Shown: one piece after another, positions 43,105 through 50,209 of the stretch
How positions within the stretch are numbered: the stretch's first letter is position 1
Layout of the letters: the number at the start of each line of letters is the position of its first letter
Notes under the pieces: generated by a model
The model's database searches: none
What the model saw: only the letters and a program-made list of their open reading frames with translations
Told to the model about the DNA's origin: nothing
Translations under genes and position numbers: made by a program
NCBI GenBank assembly: GCA_904420175.1
Contig: CAJFUF010000010.1
Coordinates: 1 to 50,209 of the forward strand
Direction of reading: 5' to 3'
Origin: Candidatus Schneewindia gallinarum
GTDB lineage: Bacteria > Bacillota > Clostridia > Oscillospirales > Ruminococcaceae
DNA length: 50,209 nt

Positions 43105-43632
43105 TCATATCTTACTGTGTAAAAATTCCGTTAATTCCTCCCATTGGGCATCGGTCAGTGCCGCTTCCGGCACACATACCCCCCGCGCACCAAACAGCAG
43201 GTACCGGCAGTCCGTCCGTTTCTCACAGCCGCTGTACTGCCGCAGCGGCAGGATGGAGGTCTGCCCCCGCTCCTCGACAACCAGCACGCCGCTTCCCAGG
43301 TCCAGGGTGGTCTCCGGGATGTGTTCCGTGCGGGATTGCTGCTCCATCTGCCGGCGGACGTTGTGCCTTACAATGGAAGGCAGCCGCAGCGCTGTGATAC
43401 ACATCGCGCCGGCAGCAATGACGCAGCCTACGCCAAGCAACAGCTGCGCGCTGCTGCCCTGCTCCCAAACGCGGATAAAGCTTAAAACCGCCACAGCGGC
43501 CGGGGCCAGCGCTATCAGCAGCAGCTGTTTCCTTTTCTTTTTCAGCTGCACCCTTGCTGTCGGCGCCTCCACCGCAAGGAATTCCCCGAAATCCGTCAGC
43601 TGCCGCTTCGTCAGCATATAGCTTAATTTCAT
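43105..43632 (-). CDS. YcxB-like membrane protein
   Basis: About 175 aa with two membrane helices (residues about 37-75) and a soluble C-terminal half, the layout of the YcxB-like family. A GTG at 43638 is an alternative start; the ATG at 43632 is better spaced from GGGG-rich sequence. Function unknown. It is downstream of the aldehyde dehydrogenase gene (24 bp) and likely in the same transcript. Confidence 0.75.
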   Translation of the reverse strand: MKLSYMLTKRQLTDFGEFLAVEAPTARVQLKKKRKQLLLIALAPAAVAVLSFIRVWEQGSSAQLLLGVGCVIAAGAMCITALRLPSIVRHNVRRQMEQQSRTEHIPETTLDLGSGVLVVEERGQTSILPLRQYSGCEKRTDCRYLLFGARGVCVPEAALTDAQWEELTEFLHSKI

Positions 43633-43656
43633 ATCCACAATCCCCAGCCCCCGTTC

Positions 43657-45018
43657 TTACTTTAGAAACCGCCGTACCATCCTTTCCTTCTTCTCTGTGT
43701 AAGGGTGGTAACGGAACGGCAGATCCAGCCACAACGCCTTGCTGACAATGCTTTTTTCGTGCGTAAACGTATCAAAACTGCGCCGCCCATGATAGCTGCC
43801 CATGCCGCTGTCCCCCACACCTCCAAACCCCATGTGGTGCGTGGCCAGATGGATGATGGTGTCATTGACGCAGCCCCCGCCGAAGGACACGCTGTGCAGG
43901 ACCGCGCGCTGCACCCCGGCATCCTTTGTAAACAGATACAGTGCAAGCGGACGCGGCCGTGATTTTACGAAGCGGACAGCATCTGCCACCCTGTCAAACC
44001 CCAGCACCGGCAAAATGGGGCCGAACAGCTCCTCCCCCATGACGGGGTCCTGCTCGCAAACGTCCGGCAGAACCACCGGGGCAATCCGCCTGTCCGGCGC
44101 GGTGGATGGTTCCACCCCGGCAGAACGGATAAGGCCCTGCAGCCGCTGAAAATGCTTGTCGTTGATGATGGCGGGATACTCCGGGTTCCTCTCCGGGTGT
44201 TCCCCCAGCATGGCGGCCATCTCCTCCCGCAGCAGGCGTACCAGCTCCGCCTTGATGCTGTGCTGGGCCAGCACATAGTCCGGCGCCACGCAGGTCTGCC
44301 CGGCGTTCAGCAGCTTGCCGAAGGCAATGCGCTTTGCCGCAAGGCGCAGATCCGCTGTAGCATCCACAATGCAGGGGCTTTTCCCCCCAAGTTCCAGGCT
44401 GACCGGCGTCAGGCTGCGGGCGGCACTTTGCATGACAAGTTTACCCACTGTGATGCCGCCGGTGAAAAAGATGTAGTCAAACTTCTGCTCCAGCAGGCGG
44501 CTGTTCTGCTCGCGTCCGCCCTGAACCACCGCCACATACTCCTGCGGGAAGCATGCGGAAAGCAAATCCGCAATAGCGGCAGAGGTGGCCGGCGCATAGG
44601 CCGACGGCTTGACAACGGCGCAGTTGCCCGCCGCCAGTGCCCCGCACAGCGGCTCCAGCGTCAGCTGGAAGGGGTAATTCCACGGCGCCATAATCAGCGC
44701 CACACCGTAGGGTTCTTTCAAAACAAAGCTGCGCGCAGGGAACTGGGCGAAAGGCGTACGTACCCGCCTGCGTTTTGCCCAGCGGGGCGTGTGCTTGATA
44801 AGGTAGCCCAGCTCATCCAGCACCATGCCCACCTCGGTCATATATCCCTCCGCCGGGGCCTTTCCCAGATCCTCCTGCAGGGCGTGCAGAAGCTGCTTCT
44901 CCCGGCGGAGAATCTCCTGCCTCAGGCGTGTAAGCGCCGCCACACGGAAGGCCACATCCTTTGTCGCATCCGTCTCAAAATAGGTGCGCTGTGCCTTTAC
45001 CAGCTCTGCAATCTCCAT
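43657..45018 (-). CDS. Aldehyde dehydrogenase (ALDH3-like)
   Basis: 453 aa. It oxidises aldehydes to acids with NAD(P)+. The catalytic Cys243 is in NAGQTCVAPD and Glu209 in LELGGKSPCIVD; the nucleotide fold has FFTGG. The length and lack of an N-terminal extension fit the ALDH3/CalB class, which acts on fatty and aromatic aldehydes. The start at 45018 follows GGGAGGAAG. It follows luxS by 16 bp; whether it handles a LuxS-related aldehyde is speculation. Confidence 0.93.
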   Translation of the reverse strand: MEIAELVKAQRTYFETDATKDVAFRVAALTRLRQEILRREKQLLHALQEDLGKAPAEGYMTEVGMVLDELGYLIKHTPRWAKRRRVRTPFAQFPARSFVLKEPYGVALIMAPWNYPFQLTLEPLCGALAAGNCAVVKPSAYAPATSAAIADLLSACFPQEYVAVVQGGREQNSRLLEQKFDYIFFTGGITVGKLVMQSAARSLTPVSLELGGKSPCIVDATADLRLAAKRIAFGKLLNAGQTCVAPDYVLAQHSIKAELVRLLREEMAAMLGEHPERNPEYPAIINDKHFQRLQGLIRSAGVEPSTAPDRRIAPVVLPDVCEQDPVMGEELFGPILPVLGFDRVADAVRFVKSRPRPLALYLFTKDAGVQRAVLHSVSFGGGCVNDTIIHLATHHMGFGGVGDSGMGSYHGRRSFDTFTHEKSIVSKALWLDLPFRYHPYTEKKERMVRRFLK

Positions 45019-45034
45019 GTTCTTCCTCCCTGTA

Positions 45035-45490
45035 TCAGTGGTAATAGATGTCGCTTTCCGTCCAGTGCTCGATAATGGGAAGAAATGCTGCGGCCTCCTG
45101 CTTGGCACCCTGTAAATCATGCTCCAGCCAGTTTCCGCACTCCTTTCTGGTGGCGCCCGGAATCTCCCCCTCATATCCGGCCATGAACCGGAAACTGTCC
45201 TGTATCAGGTGCACCGCGTCCCGGTGCCCCATGCCGCGCACCACCAGATAGAAGCCGGTCCGGCAGCCCATCGGGCCGACATAGACCACCTTGTCGCCAT
45301 ACTGGCTGTTGCGCGCATAGGTGGCGAACAGATGCTCCATCGTGTGCAATGCCTTCTGGTCGAGATACCGCCCGCCGTTTGGCGTGCAGGTCCGGATGTC
45401 ATAGGTGTGAATGTCGCCATCCACGCGGGACAGCCAGATCCCCTTCGTCAATTTATCGTGATCCACAAGAAAACTTGCAATGGTATCCAA
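45035..45490 (-). CDS. luxS: S-ribosylhomocysteine lyase (LuxS)
   Basis: 151 aa. It cleaves S-ribosylhomocysteine to homocysteine and the precursor of autoinducer-2. The metal ligands are H49, H53 (HTMEH) and C118; E52 and C76 (GPMGC) are the acid/base residues. SFLVDHDKL and RTGFYLVVRG are typical. The start is TTG at 45490, 8-9 nt after GGGAGG. It heads an operon with aldehyde dehydrogenase and probably the YcxB-like gene. Confidence 0.97.
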   Translation of the reverse strand: MDTIASFLVDHDKLTKGIWLSRVDGDIHTYDIRTCTPNGGRYLDQKALHTMEHLFATYARNSQYGDKVVYVGPMGCRTGFYLVVRGMGHRDAVHLIQDSFRFMAGYEGEIPGATRKECGNWLEHDLQGAKQEAAAFLPIIEHWTESDIYYH

Positions 45491-45527
45491 AGCGGAAGCG
45501 CCTCCCTAAACAACTTTTGATGATCTT

Positions 45528-45557
45528 AGTATACCACATTTTGGAAGAATTTTTCAA
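45528..45557 (-). promoter_or_regulatory. Promoter of luxS
   Basis: Minus strand TTGAAA (45552-45557), 18-bp spacer, TATACT (45528-45533) preceded by TGG. Confidence 0.7.
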
Positions 45558-45569
45558 GAAATCTCATGG

Positions 45570-45619
45570 ACTAACAAGCAAAGCAGGAGGGGGTTTCCCC
45601 TCCTGCTTTGCTTGTTAGT
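45570..45619 (-). terminator. Very strong 23-bp hairpin terminator
   Basis: A perfect 23-bp stem (45570-45592 with 45597-45619) and GTTT loop. The stem contains the stop codon of the MgsA-C gene. Its minus-strand 3' side leads into the luxS promoter. Confidence 0.85.
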
Positions 45620-46247
45620 ACTGCCATTCGCTGTAATTCATCGGGTGTTCCGCCGCCTGCTCCGGCGGATTCTCCCTGTCCTTTCGTACCTTCTCCAGCA
45701 GCTGCTGCCGGTAGCGGTCGTCGCACAGCGGACCGGAAGCCTCCGGCGTAACGCGGCTGGCCTCCGTCAGGAAGTGCTCCACGTCGCGGCCCATGTCCCG
45801 GCCCTTGCCGGTGTGCATGTCGTAAGCATAGTCCGGCACCTCAGGCACATAGCCCTCATTAAATTTTTTCATGACAAGGTTCTTGATACAGTCTGTGCTG
45901 CGCTCCTTCTCGCACGCACACAGAAAACGGATGGCATACATGAAAAACAGGGGACGGTCCCCATCGTCATAGGGGAACTCCTTTCTGATGCAGTTAAGGG
46001 TATACACCACCCGCGATGCCTCCACATTGCCGAAGCCAATGTCCTCCACCGAAATGGCCATCAGCCGCCGCCACAGCTTGTCCTCAAGCTGTTCGCTGGT
46101 AATATACATTTCATACGCAAGGTCGATGGCGATGTCCGCGTTTCCCCTGCGAATGGACTTCTGCAGCCCGGAAATAAGCTCATCCCCCGGAATGCCGTTG
46201 CGTGAGACGACCCCTCTCCACGGGTCGTAATTCATAAACTCCGCCAT
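45615..46247 (-). CDS. Stand-alone RarA/MgsA C-terminal-domain protein
   Basis: 210 aa. The sequence matches the C-terminal part of the RarA/MgsA (recombination-factor) AAA ATPases: GLQKSIRRGNADIAIDLAYEM, then RRLMAISVEDIGFGN, and GKGRDMGRDVEHFLTEA. The ATPase domain is missing: no Walker A or B. Such free C-terminal domains exist but have no settled function. GGAGGAAG lies before the ATG. It is separated from the YjbQ operon by a terminator and has an extended -10 (TGGTATACT) about 80 bp upstream. Confidence 0.75.
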   Translation of the reverse strand: MAEFMNYDPWRGVVSRNGIPGDELISGLQKSIRRGNADIAIDLAYEMYITSEQLEDKLWRRLMAISVEDIGFGNVEASRVVYTLNCIRKEFPYDDGDRPLFFMYAIRFLCACEKERSTDCIKNLVMKKFNEGYVPEVPDYAYDMHTGKGRDMGRDVEHFLTEASRVTPEASGPLCDDRYRQQLLEKVRKDRENPPEQAAEHPMNYSEWQY

Positions 46248-46355
46248 GATGAATCAATCTTCCTCCTTCTTTTTACCCATGCGCCGCTTTTCGCCTGCAA
46301 GGGGCCGCGGCGCCGTTTTTTTCAGTATACCACACATCCCCCGCCCGGGCAAAAC

Positions 46356-46389
46356 AAAAAGCGCAGGGCGTGCTTTCCCTGCGCTTTTT
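46356..46389 (-). terminator. Terminator of the PfkB-SIS-YjbQ operon
   Basis: A perfect 13-bp stem (46356-46368 with 46377-46389) with A5/T5 ends. Confidence 0.92.
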
Positions 46390-46400
46390 CCCGTTTCCGG

Positions 46401-46802
46401 TTATTTGCCGTAGACCTTTACAAAATACTGGCGGTCACGGGGGCCGTCAAACTCTGCAAAGAAAATGCCGGTGGAATGTCCCAGCAGCACCTTGCCGTCC
46501 TCCACGGGGGCGGACAGGCTGGGGCCGACCACAGCGGACTTGATATGGGCCGCCGCATCGGACGGGGTGTCCTGATGTTTGTAATTCACCCGCATGGGTA
46601 CAATGCGGTCGAAGTCCTCCATCATGTCCTCATGGCCCTTGGGATCCCAGAAGGAGGTGGCAAGAATCCCTGCGGTGGTATGGGGGCACCACACCACCAC
46701 AAGGCCGTCCTTAATGCCGCTTTCGGTGACGATGTCCTGCACTTCCTTCGTAATTTCACGCAGGTCATTCTGCGTGGTTTTCAGCGTACGTTTTCCTAAC
46801 AT
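46401..46802 (-). CDS. YjbQ/UPF0047 family protein, paralogue 1
   Basis: 133 aa. YjbQ proteins form small metal-binding trimers; the family is annotated as a secondary thiamine-phosphate synthase, an activity shown only weakly for E. coli YjbQ. Expected His residues are visible in CPHTTAG, YKHQD, AAHIKSA and LGHS. Compared with typical YjbQ, the motif around the Glu ligand (N-E in E. coli) reads TSFWDPKGHED, and LGTWQ is LGHST, so the site is altered. It is the last gene of the operon. AGGAGGGGAT precedes the ATG. Confidence 0.88.
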   Translation of the reverse strand: MLGKRTLKTTQNDLREITKEVQDIVTESGIKDGLVVVWCPHTTAGILATSFWDPKGHEDMMEDFDRIVPMRVNYKHQDTPSDAAAHIKSAVVGPSLSAPVEDGKVLLGHSTGIFFAEFDGPRDRQYFVKVYGK

Positions 46803-46814
46803 GCTATCCCCTCC

Positions 46815-47960
46815 TTAAACAATCTCAACTGCACTGCTGTCGCGTCCGTTGTAGCCGCCCAGGTCAAAGTCCTTGTCGCCTGCGCGGAACGGTTCAATCC
46901 CTTTGAGGGGATACAGCCGCGACGCCAGCAGGCCGAACGCCACATTCTGCATAATGGGGTTCATAAAGTCGTATTTTGCTTCGGGCAGGGTGCAGACCTC
47001 CAGCCCTTCGGGGAAAACGGATTTATCTGCGGTGGTGACCACCAGCGTGGGCCGGTGAAGCAGGCTCATCCCTTTGGCTGTCTCAAGGCAGCGGGAGAAG
47101 GACGGGCTGTACGGATTGGCCACAAGGCCGGTGCCGATGGTGCGCGGGTTTCTGGAAAAGAAGCCGATGTGGCACCAGTCCTCACTGTCGTCCCACGAGC
47201 ATGTGGCCCCGAACGTTTCCACCATTTTCGCCGCACCGAAGAAGGCGGTGGCGAAGTCCGCCGCATCGCCCACAAAGTCAAACCGGTCTAAATCGACCCA
47301 GCGGTTCGCAAGCTCCCACATCTGGTCGTCCAGCTTCGGCATGATGGCCTGGTAGCTTTTGCAGAAGTCCACAAGGCTGTTCCGGATATCCTTTACCTGT
47401 TCCCCGGAGACAATGCCGCGCACATGGCCGATACGTGCGGCCAGATGCAGCATGGTGGTGCTGGTGGATACGTAGGAGCTGGCCCCCACGCCCTCCCCCA
47501 TCAGGGGAATATCCATCTTCAGGACTTTCCGGCACTCCTTCGCCATGGGGCTGTCCGGGCGGTCGGTGATGCCGAGGGTCATGGCGCCGTACTTGGTGCC
47601 GCGCTTCGCCGCCTCAATCACGCGGGCAAAGCCGCCCGACACACTGATGATGATAACCAGCGGATCGCCGGGTGTCCTGCCCAGCTCGCCGCTGTCGAGA
47701 TGACGGTTAAATTCAATCATCCGCATGACGTCTGTGCGCAGGCCCGTCAGCTTTTCAAAGGCGGGCTTCATGGCGATACCCGCCATGTAGCTGTCGCCGC
47801 AGCCGGTGATAATGACCCGCTTGATGTCGTAAATTTCCTTCATGCTCAGCACATCGCGGAACTTATCCGGCGACAGGCTGTCGTTCAGCCGGACTGCAAA
47901 GTCCGGGGTGTTCATCACCTGTTCCCACAGGGGATTGACGCATTCTTCTCTTGTTTTCAT
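46815..47960 (-). CDS. SIS-domain sugar-phosphate isomerase/deglycase-like protein 1
   Basis: 381 aa with two SIS domains, like the GlmS isomerase part and FrlB/AgaS. The first has ITGCGDSYMAGIA and SVSGGFARVIEA; the second begins near residue 210. Where GlmS-type proteins have an E-L-K-H-G-P loop, this has DDSEDWCHIGFFSRNP, an unusual active-site pattern. It shares about half its residues with the 48801 protein by eye. Such proteins bind a phosphosugar. In this operon a PfkB kinase could supply it. Confidence 0.88.
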   Translation of the reverse strand: MKTREECVNPLWEQVMNTPDFAVRLNDSLSPDKFRDVLSMKEIYDIKRVIITGCGDSYMAGIAMKPAFEKLTGLRTDVMRMIEFNRHLDSGELGRTPGDPLVIIISVSGGFARVIEAAKRGTKYGAMTLGITDRPDSPMAKECRKVLKMDIPLMGEGVGASSYVSTSTTMLHLAARIGHVRGIVSGEQVKDIRNSLVDFCKSYQAIMPKLDDQMWELANRWVDLDRFDFVGDAADFATAFFGAAKMVETFGATCSWDDSEDWCHIGFFSRNPRTIGTGLVANPYSPSFSRCLETAKGMSLLHRPTLVVTTADKSVFPEGLEVCTLPEAKYDFMNPIMQNVAFGLLASRLYPLKGIEPFRAGDKDFDLGGYNGRDSSAVEIV

Positions 47961-47974
47961 TCCTGCTCCTTCCC

Positions 47975-48373
47975 CTACATGACCTTCACGTAGTACTCGC
48001 GCGGGCGGGGCCCGTCAAATTCCGCAAAGTAGATGCCCTGCTGGTTGTGGGCGATCATCAGTTCCCCATTCTCCACAATCAGCGTCAGGATGGGGCCCAC
48101 AATGGCCGATTTGATGTGGCCGGACGCGTCGTGCGGCGTCTCCTGGTGCTTAAAGTCGTTGCGGGTGGGAATCATGCGGTTCAGCTCGCCCTGGATGTCC
48201 TCCAGGATGTTGGGGTCCTGCTCACAGGCGACGCACAGCGCCGCGGTGGTGTGCGGGCAGGTAACGATGCAGATGCCGTCCTGCACGCCGCTGTTTTTCA
48301 CGATGTCCGCAATTTCACCGGTGATGTTTACCATGTCGTAAAATTTGGTGCGCAGCGTTCTCTTCTCTAACAT
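47975..48373 (-). CDS. YjbQ/UPF0047 family protein, paralogue 2
   Basis: 132 aa. Metal/active-site His motifs are CPHTTAAL, FKHQE, SGHIKSA, and IAHNQQGIYFAEFDGPRPRE at the end. The Glu-region reads EQDPNILEDIQ, nearest of the three paralogues to typical YjbQ. It lies between a YjbQ gene and a SIS gene with 13-14 bp gaps, so all are co-transcribed. GGGAGGGAG precedes the ATG. Confidence 0.9.
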   Translation of the reverse strand: MLEKRTLRTKFYDMVNITGEIADIVKNSGVQDGICIVTCPHTTAALCVACEQDPNILEDIQGELNRMIPTRNDFKHQETPHDASGHIKSAIVGPILTLIVENGELMIAHNQQGIYFAEFDGPRPREYYVKVM

Positions 48374-48386
48374 TGTTCTCCCTCCC

Positions 48387-48788
48387 CTAGCTCTCTTTAA
48401 TCAGCTTGACAAAGTACTCGCGCGGGCGCGGGCCGTCAAACTCGGCGAAGAAGATGCCCTGGGAATGGCCCAGCAGCAGCTTTCCGCCCTCGATTACGAT
48501 GTTCAGGGTGGTGCCCACCAATGCGGATTTAATGTGGCCGGACGCGTCGGTCAGGCTGTCCTCATGACGGAAATCCAACCGGTTGGGGATAAGCTTCGCC
48601 AGCTCATCCTGAATGTCCTCATGGCCTTTGGGATCCCAGAAGGAGGTGATGCACAAGGAGGCGGTGGTATGGGTGCAGCTGACAATGCACAGGCCCGTCT
48701 CAATCCCGCTGTGCGCCACCAGGTCCTTAATGGTGGGAGTCAGCTCAATCATGTCCTTGTATTTTGTCTGTAAGGTAAAGCGTTCCAT
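48387..48788 (-). CDS. YjbQ/UPF0047 family protein, paralogue 3
   Basis: 133 aa. Motifs CTHTTASL, FRHED, SGHIKSA and LGHSQGIFFAEFDGPRPRE match the family. Like paralogue 1, the Glu region is TSFWDPKGHED and GTWQ is GHSQ. It is the first YjbQ gene of the operon, 12 bp after the SIS gene. Confidence 0.9.
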   Translation of the reverse strand: MERFTLQTKYKDMIELTPTIKDLVAHSGIETGLCIVSCTHTTASLCITSFWDPKGHEDIQDELAKLIPNRLDFRHEDSLTDASGHIKSALVGTTLNIVIEGGKLLLGHSQGIFFAEFDGPRPREYFVKLIKES

Positions 48789-48800
48789 GCTTGGCCCCCC

Positions 48801-49952
48801 TTAAAGAATTTCAATGTGGCTGTTCTTAATGCGGTTGAAGCCCTCCGGCTCGCCCCAACGCTCCTGATCCTCGGCGCGGTAGCACTGTGTTCCTTTAAAG
48901 GCCATCATGTAGCCGGCCATAATATCCATGGGCAGGTGCTGCATCAGGGGCTTAATCCAGCTGTATTTTGCCTTCGGCAGGGTGCAGACCTCCACGCCGT
49001 CCACAAACTCGCTCTTATCCGCGTCGGTAACAACCAGCACCGGACGGCCAATGCGCTTCATGGCCTTCACCGTCTCCTGAATACGGTTGAAGCTGCCGCT
49101 TTCGCTGTTGGCAATCACCAGCGTGCCGATCTGCTCGGGATCACGCAGGAAGTAGTTGATGTGGCACCAGTCCTCACTGTCGTCGCAGGTGGTCAGGCCG
49201 CCGAAGCACTCCACAATCTTGGCAGAGCCGAAGAAGGCAGTTGCCCAGTCGGCATTGTCACCGACAAAGTCGTAAGCCTTAAAGTCCTTCCAGGTCTGCG
49301 CCAGGCGCCACATCTGGTCGTCCATCTGCTCCATGACATCGGCATAGCTTAAGCAGTGATCCAGCACAGCCTTGCGGTAAGCGTCCTCCTCTGCGGGGTT
49401 GAAATTGCCGCGGACACGGCCGATCCGGATAGCAATCTGAAGCAGCGCCATGGTGGAGGCGATGTAGCTTAAGATTCCGGGGCTGCCCTGAATGTAGGGC
49501 ATATCCAGTGCAAGCACGCGGTTGGCCGACATGGCAAGCGGGCTTTCCGTGTTGTTGGTAATGGCCAGTGTATTGGCGCCGTAGTGGGCTGCACGCTGGA
49601 TGGCCTCGATCGCACGGCTGACCGTACCGGAGATGGAAACCCCGATGACCAGCGGGCTGTTGGGATTGGAGGAGAGCTTCTCCGCCGGGTAGTAGCGGGT
49701 AAACTCAATGTTGCGCATGGGGGTGACCTTCACGCCGGCAACCTGCTCGAACACGGGCTTCATGGCGATGCCCGCCATCCAGCTGTCGCCGCAGCCGGTG
49801 ATGATAACCTCCCTGGCGTCAAGAATTTCCTTTAAGGACAGGCAGTCGCGGATCTTGCGGAAGGACAGGCTTTCGTCCATCTCCTTCGCAAAGCGAACCG
49901 CGTCCAGAGACTGCTCCACAGTGCCGTTACGGTAGTCAAGTTTGTTTAGCAT
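48801..49952 (-). CDS. SIS-domain sugar-phosphate isomerase/deglycase-like protein 2
   Basis: 383 aa with two SIS domains: ITGCGDSWMAGIAMKP, then SISGTVSRAIEAIQRAAHYGANTLAITNN. The second half has CDDSEDWCHINYFLRDPEQIGTLVIANSESGSFNR, the same unusual pattern as its paralogue at 46815. It probably binds a phosphosugar in a reaction such as isomerisation or removal of an amine from a sugar. It is 55 bp after the PfkB-type kinase gene. Confidence 0.88.
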   Translation of the reverse strand: MLNKLDYRNGTVEQSLDAVRFAKEMDESLSFRKIRDCLSLKEILDAREVIITGCGDSWMAGIAMKPVFEQVAGVKVTPMRNIEFTRYYPAEKLSSNPNSPLVIGVSISGTVSRAIEAIQRAAHYGANTLAITNNTESPLAMSANRVLALDMPYIQGSPGILSYIASTMALLQIAIRIGRVRGNFNPAEEDAYRKAVLDHCLSYADVMEQMDDQMWRLAQTWKDFKAYDFVGDNADWATAFFGSAKIVECFGGLTTCDDSEDWCHINYFLRDPEQIGTLVIANSESGSFNRIQETVKAMKRIGRPVLVVTDADKSEFVDGVEVCTLPKAKYSWIKPLMQHLPMDIMAGYMMAFKGTQCYRAEDQERWGEPEGFNRIKNSHIEIL

Positions 49953-50007
49953 AGTTTGAAACCTCCATTTTTATTATCGGCATACGCCGGATTTAGCTTT
50001 ATGATTT

Positions 50008-50209
50008 TCAGTGCTCCATGGCCGCCTTCACGGCCTTTTCCTGTATCTCCTTTGTAATTTTCGGATACAGGCCATTTTGCAGCACGTTGTATCCCGATGC
50101 GATGTTGGCAAGCCGCGCACACTGCCGCACGGTGTACCCCTTGCACATGGCTGCGAAGCATGCCGCGGTGGAACAGTTTCCGCACCCTGTCGGATCCACC
50201 TGCGGCCCC
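50008..50209 (-). CDS. PfkB-family sugar kinase, C-terminal part (cut by window edge)
   Basis: Only the last 66 codons lie in the window. The sequence begins GPQVDPTGCGNCSTAACFAAMC and continues YTVRQCARLANIASGYNVLQNG, the PfkB signature 2 region; the usual DTTGAGD reads DPTGCGN, so the catalytic Asp position appears to be Asn. PfkB kinases phosphorylate sugars or nucleosides. A missing Asp would lower or abolish kinase activity or alter its role. The N-terminus is outside. Confidence 0.75.
   Translation of the reverse strand, partial: GPQVDPTGCGNCSTAACFAAMCKGYTVRQCARLANIASGYNVLQNGLYPKITKEIQEKAVKAAMEH

Overview
The window looks like a chromosome segment of a GC-rich, endospore-forming, anaerobic Firmicute of the class Clostridia, probably an Oscillospiraceae/Ruminococcaceae-type organism (family level is inference). 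The case rests on many sporulation genes (alpha/beta SASP, SpoIIID, a SpoIIQ-like M23 protein, SpoVAC-VAD-VAE, Gpr, SpoIIP), Bacillus/Clostridium-style gene order (gpr-spoIIP-lepA-hemW-hrcA-grpE-dnaK-dnaJ with rpsT divergent), AGGAGG-type ribosome binding sites, sigma-A, sigma-E and sigma-F type promoters, and anaerobe functions (rubrerythrin, FeoAB, NhaC). No rRNA, insertion sequence, prophage or CRISPR array was seen.

Layout. 1-600: a three-tRNA operon (Arg-His-Gln, minus strand). 600-3100: SASP, an aspartate carbamoyltransferase with a fused PyrI-like zinc module, and a DivIVA-domain protein. 3.1-7.6 kb: HAD phosphatase, an HdeD-like membrane protein with a possible cysteine-hydrolase domain, a lipid kinase, rubrerythrin behind a palindromic operator, and a ZIP metal transporter. 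7.6-12.8 kb: a MarR-regulated heterodimeric ABC exporter and a divergent second MarR gene. 12.9-15.6 kb: a MATE transporter followed closely by a DUF1887/Card1-like CARF-nuclease with no CRISPR nearby. 15.9-19.3 kb: sirtuin, FeoA, FeoB and a 54-codon FeoB-associated Cys-rich membrane peptide. 19.3-24.4 kb: a GLUG/Ig-like surface protein, an amidohydrolase and a DUF2207 membrane protein. 24.5-31.7 kb: the sporulation block, interrupted by nhaC and rpsT. 31.8-39.6 kb: lepA, hemW and the CIRCE-controlled heat-shock operon. 39.6-45.5 kb: a YtrA-type GntR/ABC operon with a large palindromic operator, two paralogous lipoproteins (one carrying three Ltp-type repeats), a YcxB-like membrane protein, and luxS-aldehyde dehydrogenase. 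45.6-50.2 kb: an orphan RarA/MgsA C-terminal-domain protein and an unusual minus-strand operon of a PfkB-type kinase (cut by the window edge), two SIS-domain proteins and three YjbQ paralogues.

How it fits together. The spore genes form a functional chain: spoIIID and spoIIP each have a sigma-E type promoter, the SpoIIQ-like gene has a sigma-F type promoter, Gpr degrades SASPs such as the one at 608-802, and SpoVA proteins move dipicolinate. The least understood parts are the PfkB/SIS/YjbQ operon at the right edge and the stand-alone CARF-nuclease. The Ltp-repeat lipoprotein is a possible phage-exclusion factor.
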